NCBI GenBank assembly: GCA_963693365.1
Contig: CAVNZM010000011.1
Coordinates: 3,844,001 to 3,908,000, forward strand
Source: Amoebidium appalachense
Taxonomy: Eukaryota > Ichthyosporea
DNA: 64,000 nucleotides
Reading direction: 5' to 3'
In this document: positions 42,520 through 51,968 of the stretch, in pieces
Layout of the letters: each line of letters opens with the position of its first letter
Position numbering within the stretch: the stretch's first letter is position 1
Notes under the pieces: generated by a model
The model's database searches: none
Seen by the model: the letters and a program-made list of their open reading frames with translations, nothing else
Told to the model about the DNA's origin: nothing
Translations under genes and position numbers: made by a program

Positions 42520-42837
42520 TCCAACTGTTTACAACTGGTGCTTACGGTGACCATGGTGTGCAAGCACCCCGAGCTGGTGGACATCGCGCCGGTGGTGGCG
42601 CCGCTCGCCATCGGGGCCGTGGTGTTTCTCATGCACATGTTGCTGATCCCGTTCACCGGGTGCTCCATCAACCCTGCGCGCAGCATAGCGGCTGCGGTCG
42701 GGGCCGAGGAGGGTGCACACCTGTGGGTCTTCGTGGTGGGCCCACTCGCGGGTGGGCTGGCGGGTGGACTGGTTGGCACGGGGATGTTGGCGCTACAGGC
42801 CGCGCGCGCAAATATAAACCCGGTAGGTAACACATGA
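42520..42837 (+). CDS. Aquaporin (MIP family) C-terminal half
   Basis: The frame opens right after a TAG that may be a splice acceptor and encodes about 105 residues. It has the second half of an aquaporin: a QLVLTVTMVC helix, APLAIGAVVFLMHMLLIPFTG, the second NPA-box motif GCSINPARSIAAA, and a WVFVVGPLAGGLAGGLVG helix. The first three helices and first NPA box are absent; they may lie in the N gap as an upstream exon or be lost. A GTG at 42538 is the first alternative start and ATG 42553 (GACCATGG) the first ATG. Its stop overlaps the next ATG (ATGA at 42834). Aquaporins carry water or small solutes across membranes; whether this is host or virus-borne is open. Confidence 0.75.
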   Translation, partial: SNCLQLVLTVTMVCKHPELVDIAPVVAPLAIGAVVFLMHMLLIPFTGCSINPARSIAAAVGAEEGAHLWVFVVGPLAGGLAGGLVGTGMLALQAARANINPVGNT

Positions 42838-44354
42838 GTATCGACGAGTGGACCAAGGACGACATCGAGCGGCTGCAGGAGAACCCGGACTACCCCTGGA
42901 AGTTCGTACAATGGGCCGAGTACAAGAGACACCAGTGGGAGTGGCAGTTCGAGAACCAGGGGGCCCACCACTCCAAGCAGATGCCAGGGCTTCGTGTGCA
43001 GTTCCCGCTGCCCCATCCGTCGTTTCCCAAATACAAGCCTGTGTCCTTTATTGCCTGGGCATCGTGCTCGCTTGCGTAGTACCCTAGTGACTGCATGCGG
43101 GCACACGGGGAGCCTGGATTCCCGGTACGGGACGACGACCAGGTGTGCCTGATCTACGACGACCCGCGCTTCTGCTACGTACCGTCCAACGGCGACCTAC
43201 AGGAGGACGCACAGGCCGTGGGATGCGCGCAGAAGTCGCGCCAGGGCGGTTCGCGGCTTAAGGTGCTCAACTGTCCAAGCGACGTGGCCGTCAGCAACCA
43301 GCCCGCTTTTACAACGTACAACCCGGGCAGCAAGCTGTGCGCACCGGGCTGGGCGAACGAGAAGATGGACCGCCAGTGGGCGGACTACCAGAAGTATTGG
43401 TCGGCTGACTATTGGATCCGTGCGCCGCACCGCCACCTGGTGACGCTGGAGCAGCCGGGGGGGCGGGTCGTATACAAGGGAAGCGTGTCGTCCGGCAACG
43501 ACCACCACCTGCGCTACATCGACCTGCTGCGGCTGCATAACCGGTACCTGCTGTTCATGTTCGACTACAAGCGCCCGCAGGAATGGGACACGGTGCGGCC
43601 GATCCGGTTGCGCGACATCCTCAACTTCTCGCGCAACAAGGACGAGAAGGACATGGACATCCACGACCAGGAGAAGTTCGGTAAGGGTTACAGGTATAGA
43701 CAGACCCAGGAGAACGCCGTGAACGCGTACGCGCAGTTTTTCTGCAAGAAGGAGTCCGCGCTGGACGACAAGACATGCGCGTGCTTTTGGCCCATGCCGG
43801 CCGGTGTGGATATAGAAACGCTCAAGAAGTACGGATGGACGGTCCAATGCCACAACTCCTTGTGCAAGATCAGCGGGTACAAGACCGGTGAGATGGAGAG
43901 CGAGACGTGCACCAACCTCAACGTGCAGGTGTGCAACCAGGCAATGGAGGTATCCGACAACTCTGACTCGCGCATCGCGGCCACGCAGGTCCAGCAGTGC
44001 CTGATGCAGATCGGAAAGGACGAGGCCGGCAAGACCGCGATCAAGACCAGCGACTCCAACCCGTCCGGGGCAGCCACCGTCACCCCGCTGCCCGCCCCAG
44101 GCTCCAACTCCACCGTGCCCGGGGTGCCGTCACCCGGAGCCGCGGGCGGTGCCGCGGGCGGGGGCGCGGGGGCTGGCACGGGCGCGGGTGGGGGCGCGGG
44201 GGCTGGCACGGGCGCGGGTGGGACCGCCCAGACCTCCGCCCCCCCGAAGGACGTCCGAAGCGGCCTTGGGGCCTGGGCACGGGCCAATCCTGGGGCGTTT
44301 TGGGGTGTCGTGGTCGTGGTTGCGTTGTTGCTGCTTTTTGCTGCCGTGGAGTGA
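42834..44354 (+). pseudogene. Cys-rich, C-tail-anchored membrane protein with an in-frame TAG
   Basis: Two pieces in the same frame: 42834-43079 (81 residues, rich in Trp and His, begins MSIDEWTKDD) and 43095-44354 (419 residues), separated by a single TAG at 43077-43079. The second piece has many Cys, including CACFWPMP and a later C...C.NLNVQVCNQAMEV...VQQC region. A Gly/Ala linker follows, coded partly by a 30-bp duplication near 44161-44222, and a C-terminal membrane helix (WGVVVVVALLLLFAAVE). The Cys pattern and tail anchor recall entry-fusion-type membrane proteins of large DNA viruses, but I cannot assign a family. AATAAA follows at 44359. Only the downstream piece would keep the membrane anchor if translation restarts. 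Confidence 0.6.
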
Positions 44355-44370
44355 ACAAATAAAGCGACAC

Positions 44371-44500
44371 ACAGATAGTCTAACCTGCCATCCATTCCCA
44401 ATCTTGCCAACATGACCACGGGTCATGAATGGAGCTTGGCTAGTGGCATGGTCATGCAAGGTTACAAGAACCTTGGCCCAAGATTGGCAGTTTTGGATAA
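44371..44500 (+). ncRNA. Structured dispersed element, copy 1 (candidate ncRNA)
   Basis: Imperfect direct copy at 59441-59572. Possible stems: CCATTC with GAATGG enclosing ATGACC-ACG-GGTCAT; AGGTT-ACAAG-AACCT; and an outer CCAATCTTGCCA with TGGCCCAAGATTGG. The CCATTC/GAATGG stem reads CCTTTC/GAAAGG in copy 2, a compensated change. It lies 17 bp downstream of the membrane-protein stop. Confidence 0.4.
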
Positions 44501-44718
44501 CGACACCTGCGCCTTGTGTGAAACTTGTGACACTTTTTTATTGTTGTTGTGTTCTGTGACCACGGCTCGGACAATATATATATGACCAAGAAATGGAAGC
44601 TTAGCAAATATCATTGCAGCAGTCGCCCACTTAGCCCCCAACCCATGCTTGCTACACCATATCATACAAGGCACGATTCTACATTCGCACCACCCCACGT
44701 TGCTACAAATGTCGCGGC

Positions 44719-46275
44719 TCAGTCTAGGGCTTTCGCCCGCGTCTCCTTGTCTGGTATATCGAGATGAATCTCACCCCCCACAATGGAAGCAACGTCTATG
44801 TGTTCGACCACTTCATAGCTCGGATCCGGGCCGTTGTCCTCTTTCATCGGTCGGTAGAAGACCGACAAGCCGGACGCGTTTCTCACGGGTGTGATGCAAT
44901 TCTCCACCTTGTAGGTTCCTTTGCGAAAAGTGTCCGCGGTGTTGTTGAGCACGTACTCGACGAGCCGGAGAGCCTCGACGATGCGAAGCGACACCTTGAT
45001 CTCGTACTCTTGATCTATGCCCTTTAGCCGAGGCCGAACTGAGAGGCACTCGGTCATGGCGCGTGCAATCCCATCCCTGAAGTATCTTTCCGATATGTCT
45101 ACCCGCTGGACAACGTCGCTCCTGTCGTTCAACGCGTCCTCCTGCCACTTCCCCAGGCTGAGTATCTGCTTGCGGTGGGTCCTGTTAAGAAACTCCACGA
45201 GAGGGGACGGTGGGTCGTACGTGCGCAGACAATGGAGAACCTTCTTTCTGTCTTTCCTCAAAAAGACGTCGTCGAGGGTGGTCTTGTCGGCTGTGGCCAG
45301 CAGATAGGAACCTACGAGCATGAAAACGCGCGACGCGTACTGGTAGCAGCCCGGGGCGTTGCGATGCCCGCGGCAGTTCTCGAAGATCTTGCCGAGGGGA
45401 GTGCCTCGGTTGAAGTAGCCGTGGCTCACGGTAACGAACAAACCGAAGTCGGGGCCGTACAGCTTCCAGAAGGGAATGTTCGTTATAAACTTGTGCGCGT
45501 GATCTTTCCTGGATTTGCGGGCCCCACCCCGAGTGTCGCGAATGGATGACTGTGTGGTAGATCTCTGGTCCTCGGTGTCTTCATTGTCCTCCTCGGTGCG
45601 CGCAGACGACTGGGGCTCAAGCAGCGGGTGACACGTGGCCTGGGTGACCTTGGAATCCCCCGTCGACGAGGGGACCGGGCCGCCGTACGGCTGCGGAGAA
45701 CGACGACCCACGCCGAGGCCTTGAACGCGGATGCGTTTTGCAGGCGGGTCTACAACCGACGGCGTTTCCGGAGTGTCGGGTGGGGTCGGGCGTTTTCCAC
45801 TAACATCCAAAGAGGAATCCGTCGATAGCCTACTGTCCGGCACATCCATGTCTATGCCATTCTGCAGGAGCAACTCACGTGCCTTCGTGAGCTCCTTTGA
45901 CGTCAGACGGACCAGCTCGTCAGAAGAGGCCCTGGCTAACACGTGGTCGCAGTCGCTGTGTTGTGCTTTGAACTCCTCGATGGTGCGACGAAGCTTTTCG
46001 GTTTCCTGCAGGTGCTGCTGCCGCTCGGCAGCGGCCGACTGTTGTGCAGTATCTAGCTGTGCCTGCAGACACCGCGCGTGCTGAGACTCTTGGGCCAGTT
46101 TACTCTGGAGATGCCCAACTTCCCTTTCGAGCTCTCTTAGGCGATCGCTTCTCCCCACAAGCTCCGCGTGTATTGTCTTGTAGGCCTCGGTCAACTGCTT
46201 GTGCACCCAATCAGTAATTGCAGACTCCGTACCCTTCAGGGTGCGAGGGAGGTTGAACTGGGTTCGCGACTCCAT
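44719..46275 (-). CDS. Orphan coiled-coil protein, 518 residues
   Basis: Start chosen at ATG 46275 (MESRTQFNLP); the frame extends upstream to 46344 but without better support. Residues about 30-120 form a long coiled coil rich in Gln, Glu and Leu (RELEREVGHLQSKLAQ). A Pro/Ser-rich linker follows with PPAKRIRV, a possible nuclear signal. The C-terminal 270 residues look globular (ITNIPFWKLYGPDFGLFVTV, then a Cys-Tyr region and a helical end). No family recognised. The protein has no sign of breaks. Six CCAAT boxes lie upstream (46376-46566), with a CATAAAA word nearer the start. In a viral reading it could be a scaffold, core or transcription protein. Confidence 0.7.
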   Translation of the reverse strand: MESRTQFNLPRTLKGTESAITDWVHKQLTEAYKTIHAELVGRSDRLRELEREVGHLQSKLAQESQHARCLQAQLDTAQQSAAAERQQHLQETEKLRRTIEEFKAQHSDCDHVLARASSDELVRLTSKELTKARELLLQNGIDMDVPDSRLSTDSSLDVSGKRPTPPDTPETPSVVDPPAKRIRVQGLGVGRRSPQPYGGPVPSSTGDSKVTQATCHPLLEPQSSARTEEDNEDTEDQRSTTQSSIRDTRGGARKSRKDHAHKFITNIPFWKLYGPDFGLFVTVSHGYFNRGTPLGKIFENCRGHRNAPGCYQYASRVFMLVGSYLLATADKTTLDDVFLRKDRKKVLHCLRTYDPPSPLVEFLNRTHRKQILSLGKWQEDALNDRSDVVQRVDISERYFRDGIARAMTECLSVRPRLKGIDQEYEIKVSLRIVEALRLVEYVLNNTADTFRKGTYKVENCITPVRNASGLSVFYRPMKEDNGPDPSYEVVEHIDVASIVGGEIHLDIPDKETRAKALD

Positions 46276-46344
46276 ATTGGGAATAAAGCGGGGTGTGTTG
46301 TGAATCGTTTGCAAGCCGCATGGCAGTTTTATGGGGCATAACAC

Positions 46345-46568
46345 GGCGGTGGCTATCAGCTAATATGACAACCGGCCAATCAATCCGAACGGCCAGACTT
46401 GCGCTACCAATCACAGAAGCGCGCCAATCAAAAGGCGTCGATTAAGTGGACTGTCAAATCGTTAAGGTCAGATCACGTTACGGCAATGACGACGTTCATC
46501 ACAAGGTTTAACACTATCAGCCAATCGGAAAAGTTACACACAAACCACGATATCCAATCGGCCAATGG
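46345..46568. promoter_or_regulatory. CCAAT-box cluster
   Basis: CCAAT at 46376, 46407, 46424, 46521, 46554 and 46562, mostly CCAATC. Located upstream of the 46275 (-) gene and immediately after the end of the 48683 (-) gene. Confidence 0.65.
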
Positions 46569-48683
46569 TCAGGACGGGCCAGCTGTCTCCGCATGGTCGA
46601 ACCTGACAACCACCGTGTAGCGCCCGTGCAGGGGCGCGCCCTGCTCGTCGCGGAACGCGAGCTTGACGGTCGTGAACGGCCGCGCCTGCAGGCGGGAGTA
46701 CTTGGGCACGCGGGGCTCGTAGACGTTGTCGAGCGCGGCCGCGAGCGCCATGTTCGCCGACGTGGCGACGCCGGCGGCCACGGGCCCCGCGACGGGCTGG
46801 TCGTCGAGCGTCATGTGCACGTACACGTGCGACGGCGGGAACGGGTCGGTGATGATGAACTGCGCGTAGTCGCGGAAGATGGGGTCGGCGGGGTTGAGCA
46901 GCCCCACGAGCCCCGCGGGGCCGAACAGGTTCTTGCTGCGCGTGTTCGAGCCCACGCCGATGGACCGCGAGGCCGGGCCGGATATCGAGAACGGGCGGAT
47001 GGCGTAGGACGCGGGGTTCCAATTCACAAGGTAGCGGTGCGATACCGGTGAGAGCCCAGGGGGCGACGAGCAAAGAAGTACGCGGTCAGGGCTTGAGTCT
47101 GCGTACAGGTCGGGGTCCAACATGATGCCTTCACAAAGGGCCATACATTCTTCCGTCGACGCCACATCCACCATGCCGGGGTTTGTTGATACGTACAGGA
47201 CGGCCAGCAGAAAAACCTCGAGTGGCCACGTGTACGTGGGTGTCCGGGGGTCGGGGGCCAGTGTCTTGATCTTCTGGGCAAGGCTGGCGCGTGTATGGCC
47301 CGTGAACATCGGTGCCACCTTCAGGGAGTAACGCAGACGGGGAATCGACAGATCCTCAAACCCCAACCAGTCGAGCTCAAACACTGCTACCGGTGGGACA
47401 TTTCCGGGCTTCAGGTATTTCGGCATCTCGGTAAATGGTATTTTGAGATCCGTGAAGGGGGCTGTGACCCAGTACAATCTAAACACACACTCTTTAAACT
47501 GGAATGGAATGCCATCCTGATCCGCGTAAGTGCGCTCGGGTCGGTGGATCAGGAGAAAAAACTTGACCAAGTTTAAGTTGCGATACTCGGGCAGAAACTC
47601 CCAAATCTTCATTCGTAAACGCAGGGGCATCTCGCCTCTTTCAACAAACGGAATGGGATCGGGGCACTCTGTTTTCATATTGAACTGTGGGTTTATCGTA
47701 TCCATGAAAACGTCAACACCGAGCGGATATTCCGTTGCATAATAGGTGAAACAGATGCACCCATTTGGGCGGTCGTCATCCACCAGGGTCGGGCGCAACT
47801 TATCACCCGACGGGCAGAACGGCGCGAATCCAGGCGTATATTGGTCCTGATTGACAATCATGGGTGCCAGGAAGTAGTCCACTCGCTGGGGGAAGAGGTT
47901 TGTCGTATCGTAGACCAAAGTTTGGCGGTGGTGAATTTTGGTGTTCAGCGAGGGCTTTTCATAACGAGCCGTCGTCATCAGCGGGGGTCGCATGGATTCG
48001 ACGTGAAAGGCGGGCCAGCTGTTGTAGTCGTTGGCCCTCGCCGCCTCGACCTCTGGCATCAACTGTGCTTTCTCCTCCGGGGTTCGATACCCATCCGCGC
48101 CGAATTCGAGGAAATTGTAGACGCGTCTGATTATGCCATTGCTACAGGAAGGGTCCCTGGTGATAAAGATCAAGTCCAGGGGCTTGGCCTCCGAAAAGAG
48201 TTCGTGGACGATCTGCACCATTTCACTGATGGATTTGCACGAATGTCTAGTCTCCAAACAAGGAGAAGACCACATGTACCGCGGCTCTCCAAACTCGAAA
48301 AAGGCGGGCTGGAACGGAAAGTTGGGTGTGGGGGGTTGGTGATGTGCACTCAATGCCCTTGCAATCGCCCTCGCGTTATCGTGGTGCAAAGGGCCGGTGA
48401 TGTTGAGATTAAAGTCATGCGAACAGTCGTTCCGCCCGTCGTGAATTCGCACGCGCCCCATACAGGAACCCGGACCAAATTGGTTGAGCGCGTGAATGGT
48501 GGTTGTCTCCACAGTCGCCTTGCGAGCCAACAAAGGCTGTGGCAAGCACCGCTGGAGTGTATCTGAAGCCGCGCTGCCACTGGATAAGATGACCGTCGTG
48601 AACTCGTTGCCGGTCACCGGAGTGCGATTGGCTCCGCCTTGTTTCATTTCGTTCAAGTTCTTTATCGTTGTTCTGCTCGTCAT
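46569..48683 (-). CDS. Large structural (capsid-type) protein candidate, 704 residues
   Basis: Start taken at ATG 48683 (MTSRTTIKNL); an alternative is 48710. The frame is intact. No membrane segment or signal peptide is seen. The sequence is rich in aromatic and Pro residues in beta-type segments, as expected of jelly-roll capsid proteins. The C-terminus (TVKLAFRDEQGAPLHGRYTVVVRF) resembles the C-terminus of the other structural candidate at 62787-63949 (DEMGYRVGGRFTVLV). Size fits a major capsid or hexon-type protein of eukaryotic DNA viruses, but no diagnostic motif was found, so spike or other large particle protein is also possible. The longest intact gene in the cluster. It lies 45 bp downstream of the 48728-49003 gene on the same strand. 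Confidence 0.6.
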   Translation of the reverse strand: MTSRTTIKNLNEMKQGGANRTPVTGNEFTTVILSSGSAASDTLQRCLPQPLLARKATVETTTIHALNQFGPGSCMGRVRIHDGRNDCSHDFNLNITGPLHHDNARAIARALSAHHQPPTPNFPFQPAFFEFGEPRYMWSSPCLETRHSCKSISEMVQIVHELFSEAKPLDLIFITRDPSCSNGIIRRVYNFLEFGADGYRTPEEKAQLMPEVEAARANDYNSWPAFHVESMRPPLMTTARYEKPSLNTKIHHRQTLVYDTTNLFPQRVDYFLAPMIVNQDQYTPGFAPFCPSGDKLRPTLVDDDRPNGCICFTYYATEYPLGVDVFMDTINPQFNMKTECPDPIPFVERGEMPLRLRMKIWEFLPEYRNLNLVKFFLLIHRPERTYADQDGIPFQFKECVFRLYWVTAPFTDLKIPFTEMPKYLKPGNVPPVAVFELDWLGFEDLSIPRLRYSLKVAPMFTGHTRASLAQKIKTLAPDPRTPTYTWPLEVFLLAVLYVSTNPGMVDVASTEECMALCEGIMLDPDLYADSSPDRVLLCSSPPGLSPVSHRYLVNWNPASYAIRPFSISGPASRSIGVGSNTRSKNLFGPAGLVGLLNPADPIFRDYAQFIITDPFPPSHVYVHMTLDDQPVAGPVAAGVATSANMALAAALDNVYEPRVPKYSRLQARPFTTVKLAFRDEQGAPLHGRYTVVVRFDHAETAGPS

Positions 48684-48727
48684 CGCTGTGCCTCTAACAG
48701 TAGCAAACATAACCTATCCGAGATAGC

Positions 48728-49003
48728 TCAGTATCTTTTATTTGGTCGATAGGCGTTCAGCTCCGCGGGCATGGCGTGGTATAGATAGGACCCGAACACC
48801 ATGAAATGTAAATAGGGCTCCCCGTCCAAATTTATTCGCATGTACTCTTTTAAAGCGGGGGAGAAGGAAAACCCGTCGAGCATGTAGTCGGGGTCCACCA
48901 CCATCGCCGGCGTGCCCGCCTCGAGCTCCATCTGCCTCTCCAGCGCCTCCAGCTCCCTGCGCTTGACCTCGCCCGGGTCGCCGAGCTTCGCCATGTCATC
49001 CAT
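48728..49003 (-). CDS. Small orphan protein, 91 residues
   Basis: Start at ATG 49003 (MDDMAKLGDP). A helix-forming, charged N-terminal part (EVKRRELEALERQMELE) is followed by a Tyr/Phe-rich part (YLHFMVFGSYLYHAMPAEL). No family recognised. It is upstream of the capsid-type gene on the same strand and diverges from the basic 49088 gene across an 84-bp spacer. Confidence 0.6.
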   Translation of the reverse strand: MDDMAKLGDPGEVKRRELEALERQMELEAGTPAMVVDPDYMLDGFSFSPALKEYMRINLDGEPYLHFMVFGSYLYHAMPAELNAYRPNKRY

Positions 49004-49087
49004 GCACTGCAGCGCACATTTTCTCGCGGATCTGCAAAAGAAAGCCCCGCGGCGCCGCGTGCACCATGTTTTTGCGGGCACCTGCAA

Positions 49088-49324
49088 ATGCTAAAGGAAA
49101 GCACGGGCATCACCGACTCGCACGTCAAGGCGCTCATCGGCGGCGACCTGTACAAGTCGTACCCCTCGGCCGACCCCGCGTGGCTCAAGCAGGTCGCCGA
49201 CTACAACCTCAAGTACATCATGTGCCGCTACCAGGGCAACTGCCGCGGGCTCGTGCCGGGCAGCAGGAAGAGCAAGCGCAAGTGCTGCCGCAAGCGCTGC
49301 TGGTCCAAGCTCAAGAAGGTGTAG
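49088..49324 (+). CDS. Small basic Cys-containing protein, 78 residues
   Basis: ATG at 49088. The first 50 residues are mixed; the end is strongly basic with Cys (SRKSKRKCCRKRCWSKLKK). This composition suits a DNA-condensing core peptide or a nucleic-acid-binding protein, which is an inference. Ends with TAG, showing that TAG acts as a normal stop here. Followed by the protease gene on the same strand. Confidence 0.6.
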   Translation: MLKESTGITDSHVKALIGGDLYKSYPSADPAWLKQVADYNLKYIMCRYQGNCRGLVPGSRKSKRKCCRKRCWSKLKKV

Positions 49325-49391
49325 GCCCCGATCTAGACAAATAACCGCGTTTGTGCCGCGCACCGCGGACATTGTGGGCGTTGTAGGTAAC

Positions 49392-49973
49392 ATGCGCCAC
49401 ATCAAACGACAGAAGCGCCGCGCCACCAGCACGCTGCGCCGCCGCCGCCGCCGCCGCCGCACGTCCAACGCGCTCTCTGGCTGCGCGTGCACGCGGCGCT
49501 CGACGTCGCACTCGGGCCCGGCCGCGGCCGCGGGCGTGCGGCGCACGACGACGCGCCACGGCAAGGTGCCGGTGTTCCTGGTGCCCGAGTGCAGCAAGAC
49601 GCACACCGTGACGGTGCGCGTGCAGGGCCAGGCCAAGACGTTCAAGCTCGTGTACGACGCGGGGTCCGAGAACAGCTACGTGGACCTGGAGGTGGCCAAC
49701 GCCTGGGGCCTGATGGACGGCCGCAAGCCGCTGGTCCCGCACACCGAGTCCAACACGATCGACTCCAACGGCAACATCCACAAGAGCCTGCGGCTCACGG
49801 TGACGCTCGAGATCCTGTGCCCCGACGGTGCCTGGTACCCTTCCAAGGGCGCCCTCGAGGTGTGTCTGGATCGCAAGACAAACAAGCACGGACGGCTGTT
49901 CGGCGTTTCTCATATGCGCACATTACGCGAGAGTGTACGCTACGTGGTTGACTACCAGGTGTGTCGGCGGTAG
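49392..49973 (+). CDS. Retropepsin-like aspartic protease candidate with basic N-terminus
   Basis: 193 residues from ATG 49392; 49353 is a possible earlier start, but as given that codon is GTG. A very basic N-terminus (a run of eight Arg) and a Cys/Ser-rich part come first. The core reads TFKLVYDAGSENSYVDLEVANAWGL: DAGS at about 49656-49667 is like the catalytic D-T/S-G-S/A motif and flap start of retropepsins, especially the LTR-retroelement (A2/A17) type with DSGSE.S. A hydrophobic flap and a later RLFGVSHMRTL segment resemble the second psi-loop. The T/S to A change in the motif is unusual. If active, it could process capsid proteins in place of the adenain-type Cys protease common in related viruses. 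AATAAA follows at about 50070. Confidence 0.55.
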   Translation: MRHIKRQKRRATSTLRRRRRRRRTSNALSGCACTRRSTSHSGPAAAAGVRRTTTRHGKVPVFLVPECSKTHTVTVRVQGQAKTFKLVYDAGSENSYVDLEVANAWGLMDGRKPLVPHTESNTIDSNGNIHKSLRLTVTLEILCPDGAWYPSKGALEVCLDRKTNKHGRLFGVSHMRTLRESVRYVVDYQVCRR

Positions 49974-50138
49974 GTGGTCGCGCTTTATTAACAAAAACCC
50001 ACACTCGCATTGGGGTGCAAAAGGTCCGCGCCGCCCGGTTGGACATCATGACACACATGCACCGCCAATAAATGTCAGTCCACACGCGCATTCAAGCATG
50101 CTTGTCGTTTTTCATTGGTTTCGTTCCTTATCTGTGCC
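49974..50138. promoter_or_regulatory. Spacer with AATAAA and ATTGG box
   Basis: AATAAA near 50070 for the protease gene and an ATTGG box near 50114, 25 bp before the next ATG. Confidence 0.5.
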
Positions 50139-51727
50139 ATGGCGTTCGTGGATGAGTGGAAGAATTCCTTTGTCAGGTGCGATGGCGCCGACTTGGAGTG
50201 TCTCGTTGCCGTTAACGACCCCCCCGGGACGTACCCGCCACTACCAACATTCGCAATCACATGCAGGAGATTGCTAAATGGAGAAAGTACCTTGATTCTC
50301 TTGATCCGGCAATGCGAGTCCGCATTACCCTACGCGACGAGCAGGCGCACTCTCCGATCGGCTTTTGCAACATGACCGCCGCCCAACTGAAAGCCAGTCT
50401 TTACCACATGTTCTACGAGAAGCTCGAAGACACGTACGAATCAATGCAAGATCCCTTCTCCGACGAGGACCCTGACGATCACACCAGGCACGTCGGGCGG
50501 TACCTGAATCTCACACCCCCCTCGCTCGAGGATCCCTTTGCGCTCGACCTGGCCGAGGCCAGGCGCCAGATGGACGCCGCAGGGTTCAAGCTGGGTGGCC
50601 TCGCCGTCGCTGTCGTTTACCGCGTCCCGGGGCAAAACTCCTACAACGAAAGACCCGAGCTCCTGAGCCGGCTGGTCCTCTTCAAGACCGATGACGGTCG
50701 CTACTTCAACATCACGAGTTTCTCGGACGACTACGCCGACGAGATCCCAACCCCCTTCGAAGCCATCGACGGCGTCGCCGACGCCGACGCGGTCTACCTG
50801 CACATCGAGCCGGTCGTCGAAGGGTACATTCGCGGCCGCTCGTACCGCGAACCGTGGTTGCCTGGCGCGTGGCCCAAGTTACGCCTCGTCTTTGCGCTGG
50901 GCCAGCGCGACCCCAGTGCAGTCCGCGGTCGCGCCGCCCTTGACCGAGGCGCGCTTTTGGCGATCGTCCACGCCATGTGCAACGGCCGGCCTGATCTGGA
51001 ACCCCGCCCCCCGGCCACCGATAAGCCCCGCGAGCCCGACGAGCCACGTTCTCCGCCCCCCAAGCGCGCGAAGCTGACCGACCCCAGCGACCCCGACGAA
51101 CCCAACCAGCCCCCGAGCCCCCGCCCCACCGCGTCCCTGTGGCTGCGCGTGCGCGCCAGCGACGATTCCTTCGAAGGCCCCGGTGTCGACACCTCCTTCG
51201 AAGCCTGCGAGCAGCTCGACGACTACAAGGCCAGCATGGTCGTCAGGGACCCCGTTCGTGACGAGTACATCATCAACACGCCCAGGCTGACCGCCATCCT
51301 GTCCGATGACTATGTGATGGTTGTCGACAAGCGGGGCATCAACTTCGAAGACCCATACAACTCGGAGGAGGGGCCACACGGCGACGGCCCGCCCCCGAAC
51401 CGCCTAGAGATGTGCCTCGCCTACGGCGCAGGCGTCGCGAAATTCGGCATAGCCGATCTGGACAAGGATCCTACTTCCAAGGACATGGACAACGCCCCGA
51501 AGCCCAAAGACACGTATCCCCTGTGGCGCCAGATGGTGGGTCTGATTGCAAGGTACGAGTCTGGGCCGATGGCCACGCTCCTGAGCTACCAGGACCGCGA
51601 CTTCCTCGCGTTCTTCGCCCACGTCTCGCCCTCTGCGCCCGCCCGCGCCCAGGCCATTCGAATCCTCAACGAGCGGTACGCCCAAGACGACGACAAGGAG
51701 GATGTCAACGTGTGCCCCATCATGTGA
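50139..51727 (+). CDS. Orphan protein, about 530 residues, with a one-base shift near 50245
   Basis: ATG 50139 has a strong context (GTGCCATGG) and starts MAFVDEWKNSFVRCDGADLE. The rest lies in another frame, open from about 50240 and with ATG 50261 (MQEIAKWRKYL). The join near 50240-50250 gives a continuous protein, so a one-base error or mutation is likely. The protein is acidic with Pro-rich, charged middle (PPPKRAKLTDPSDPDEP). The halves on either side are globular with beta-type segments. No family recognised. Both halves show biased third-position GC like the neighbours. Confidence 0.65.
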
Positions 51728-51762
51728 TGTTTAAAGGCGCGATTTCAGGTCTCAAGATGTGT

Positions 51763-51916
51763 GATTGGTCGACCTGTTCAGATCTATCAATCCAATGATA
51801 CCCTTGCCCCAGTAGTTTTGGATTGGTAGATTCGGAATCAGCATCACCATTCATTGGTTGATGGCCTGGCGGGCATCTCTGATTGGTGGGGCCTACGCAT
51901 ATCGCGTGTATATAAT
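51763..51916 (+). promoter_or_regulatory. ATTGG cluster and TATA box of the 51969 gene
   Basis: ATTGG at about 51763, 51823, 51854 and 51882, then TATATAAT at 51909-51916, 53 bp before the ATG. Confidence 0.65.
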
Positions 51917-51968
51917 CACCACACGACAGCACATTTCATCATCACATGCACACATATCATACACCACA

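Noticed and set aside
42516-43106. Minus-strand frame opposite the aquaporin and membrane-protein genes
   Set aside because: Antisense shadow; the plus strand shows the NPA motif.
46593-47051. Plus-strand frame inside the capsid-type gene
   Set aside because: Arises from high third-position GC on the opposite strand; no motif and no promoter.
47841-48566. Plus-strand frame of 241 codons antisense to the capsid-type gene
   Set aside because: Antisense shadow; the minus-strand protein is longer, and is supported by composition and neighbours.
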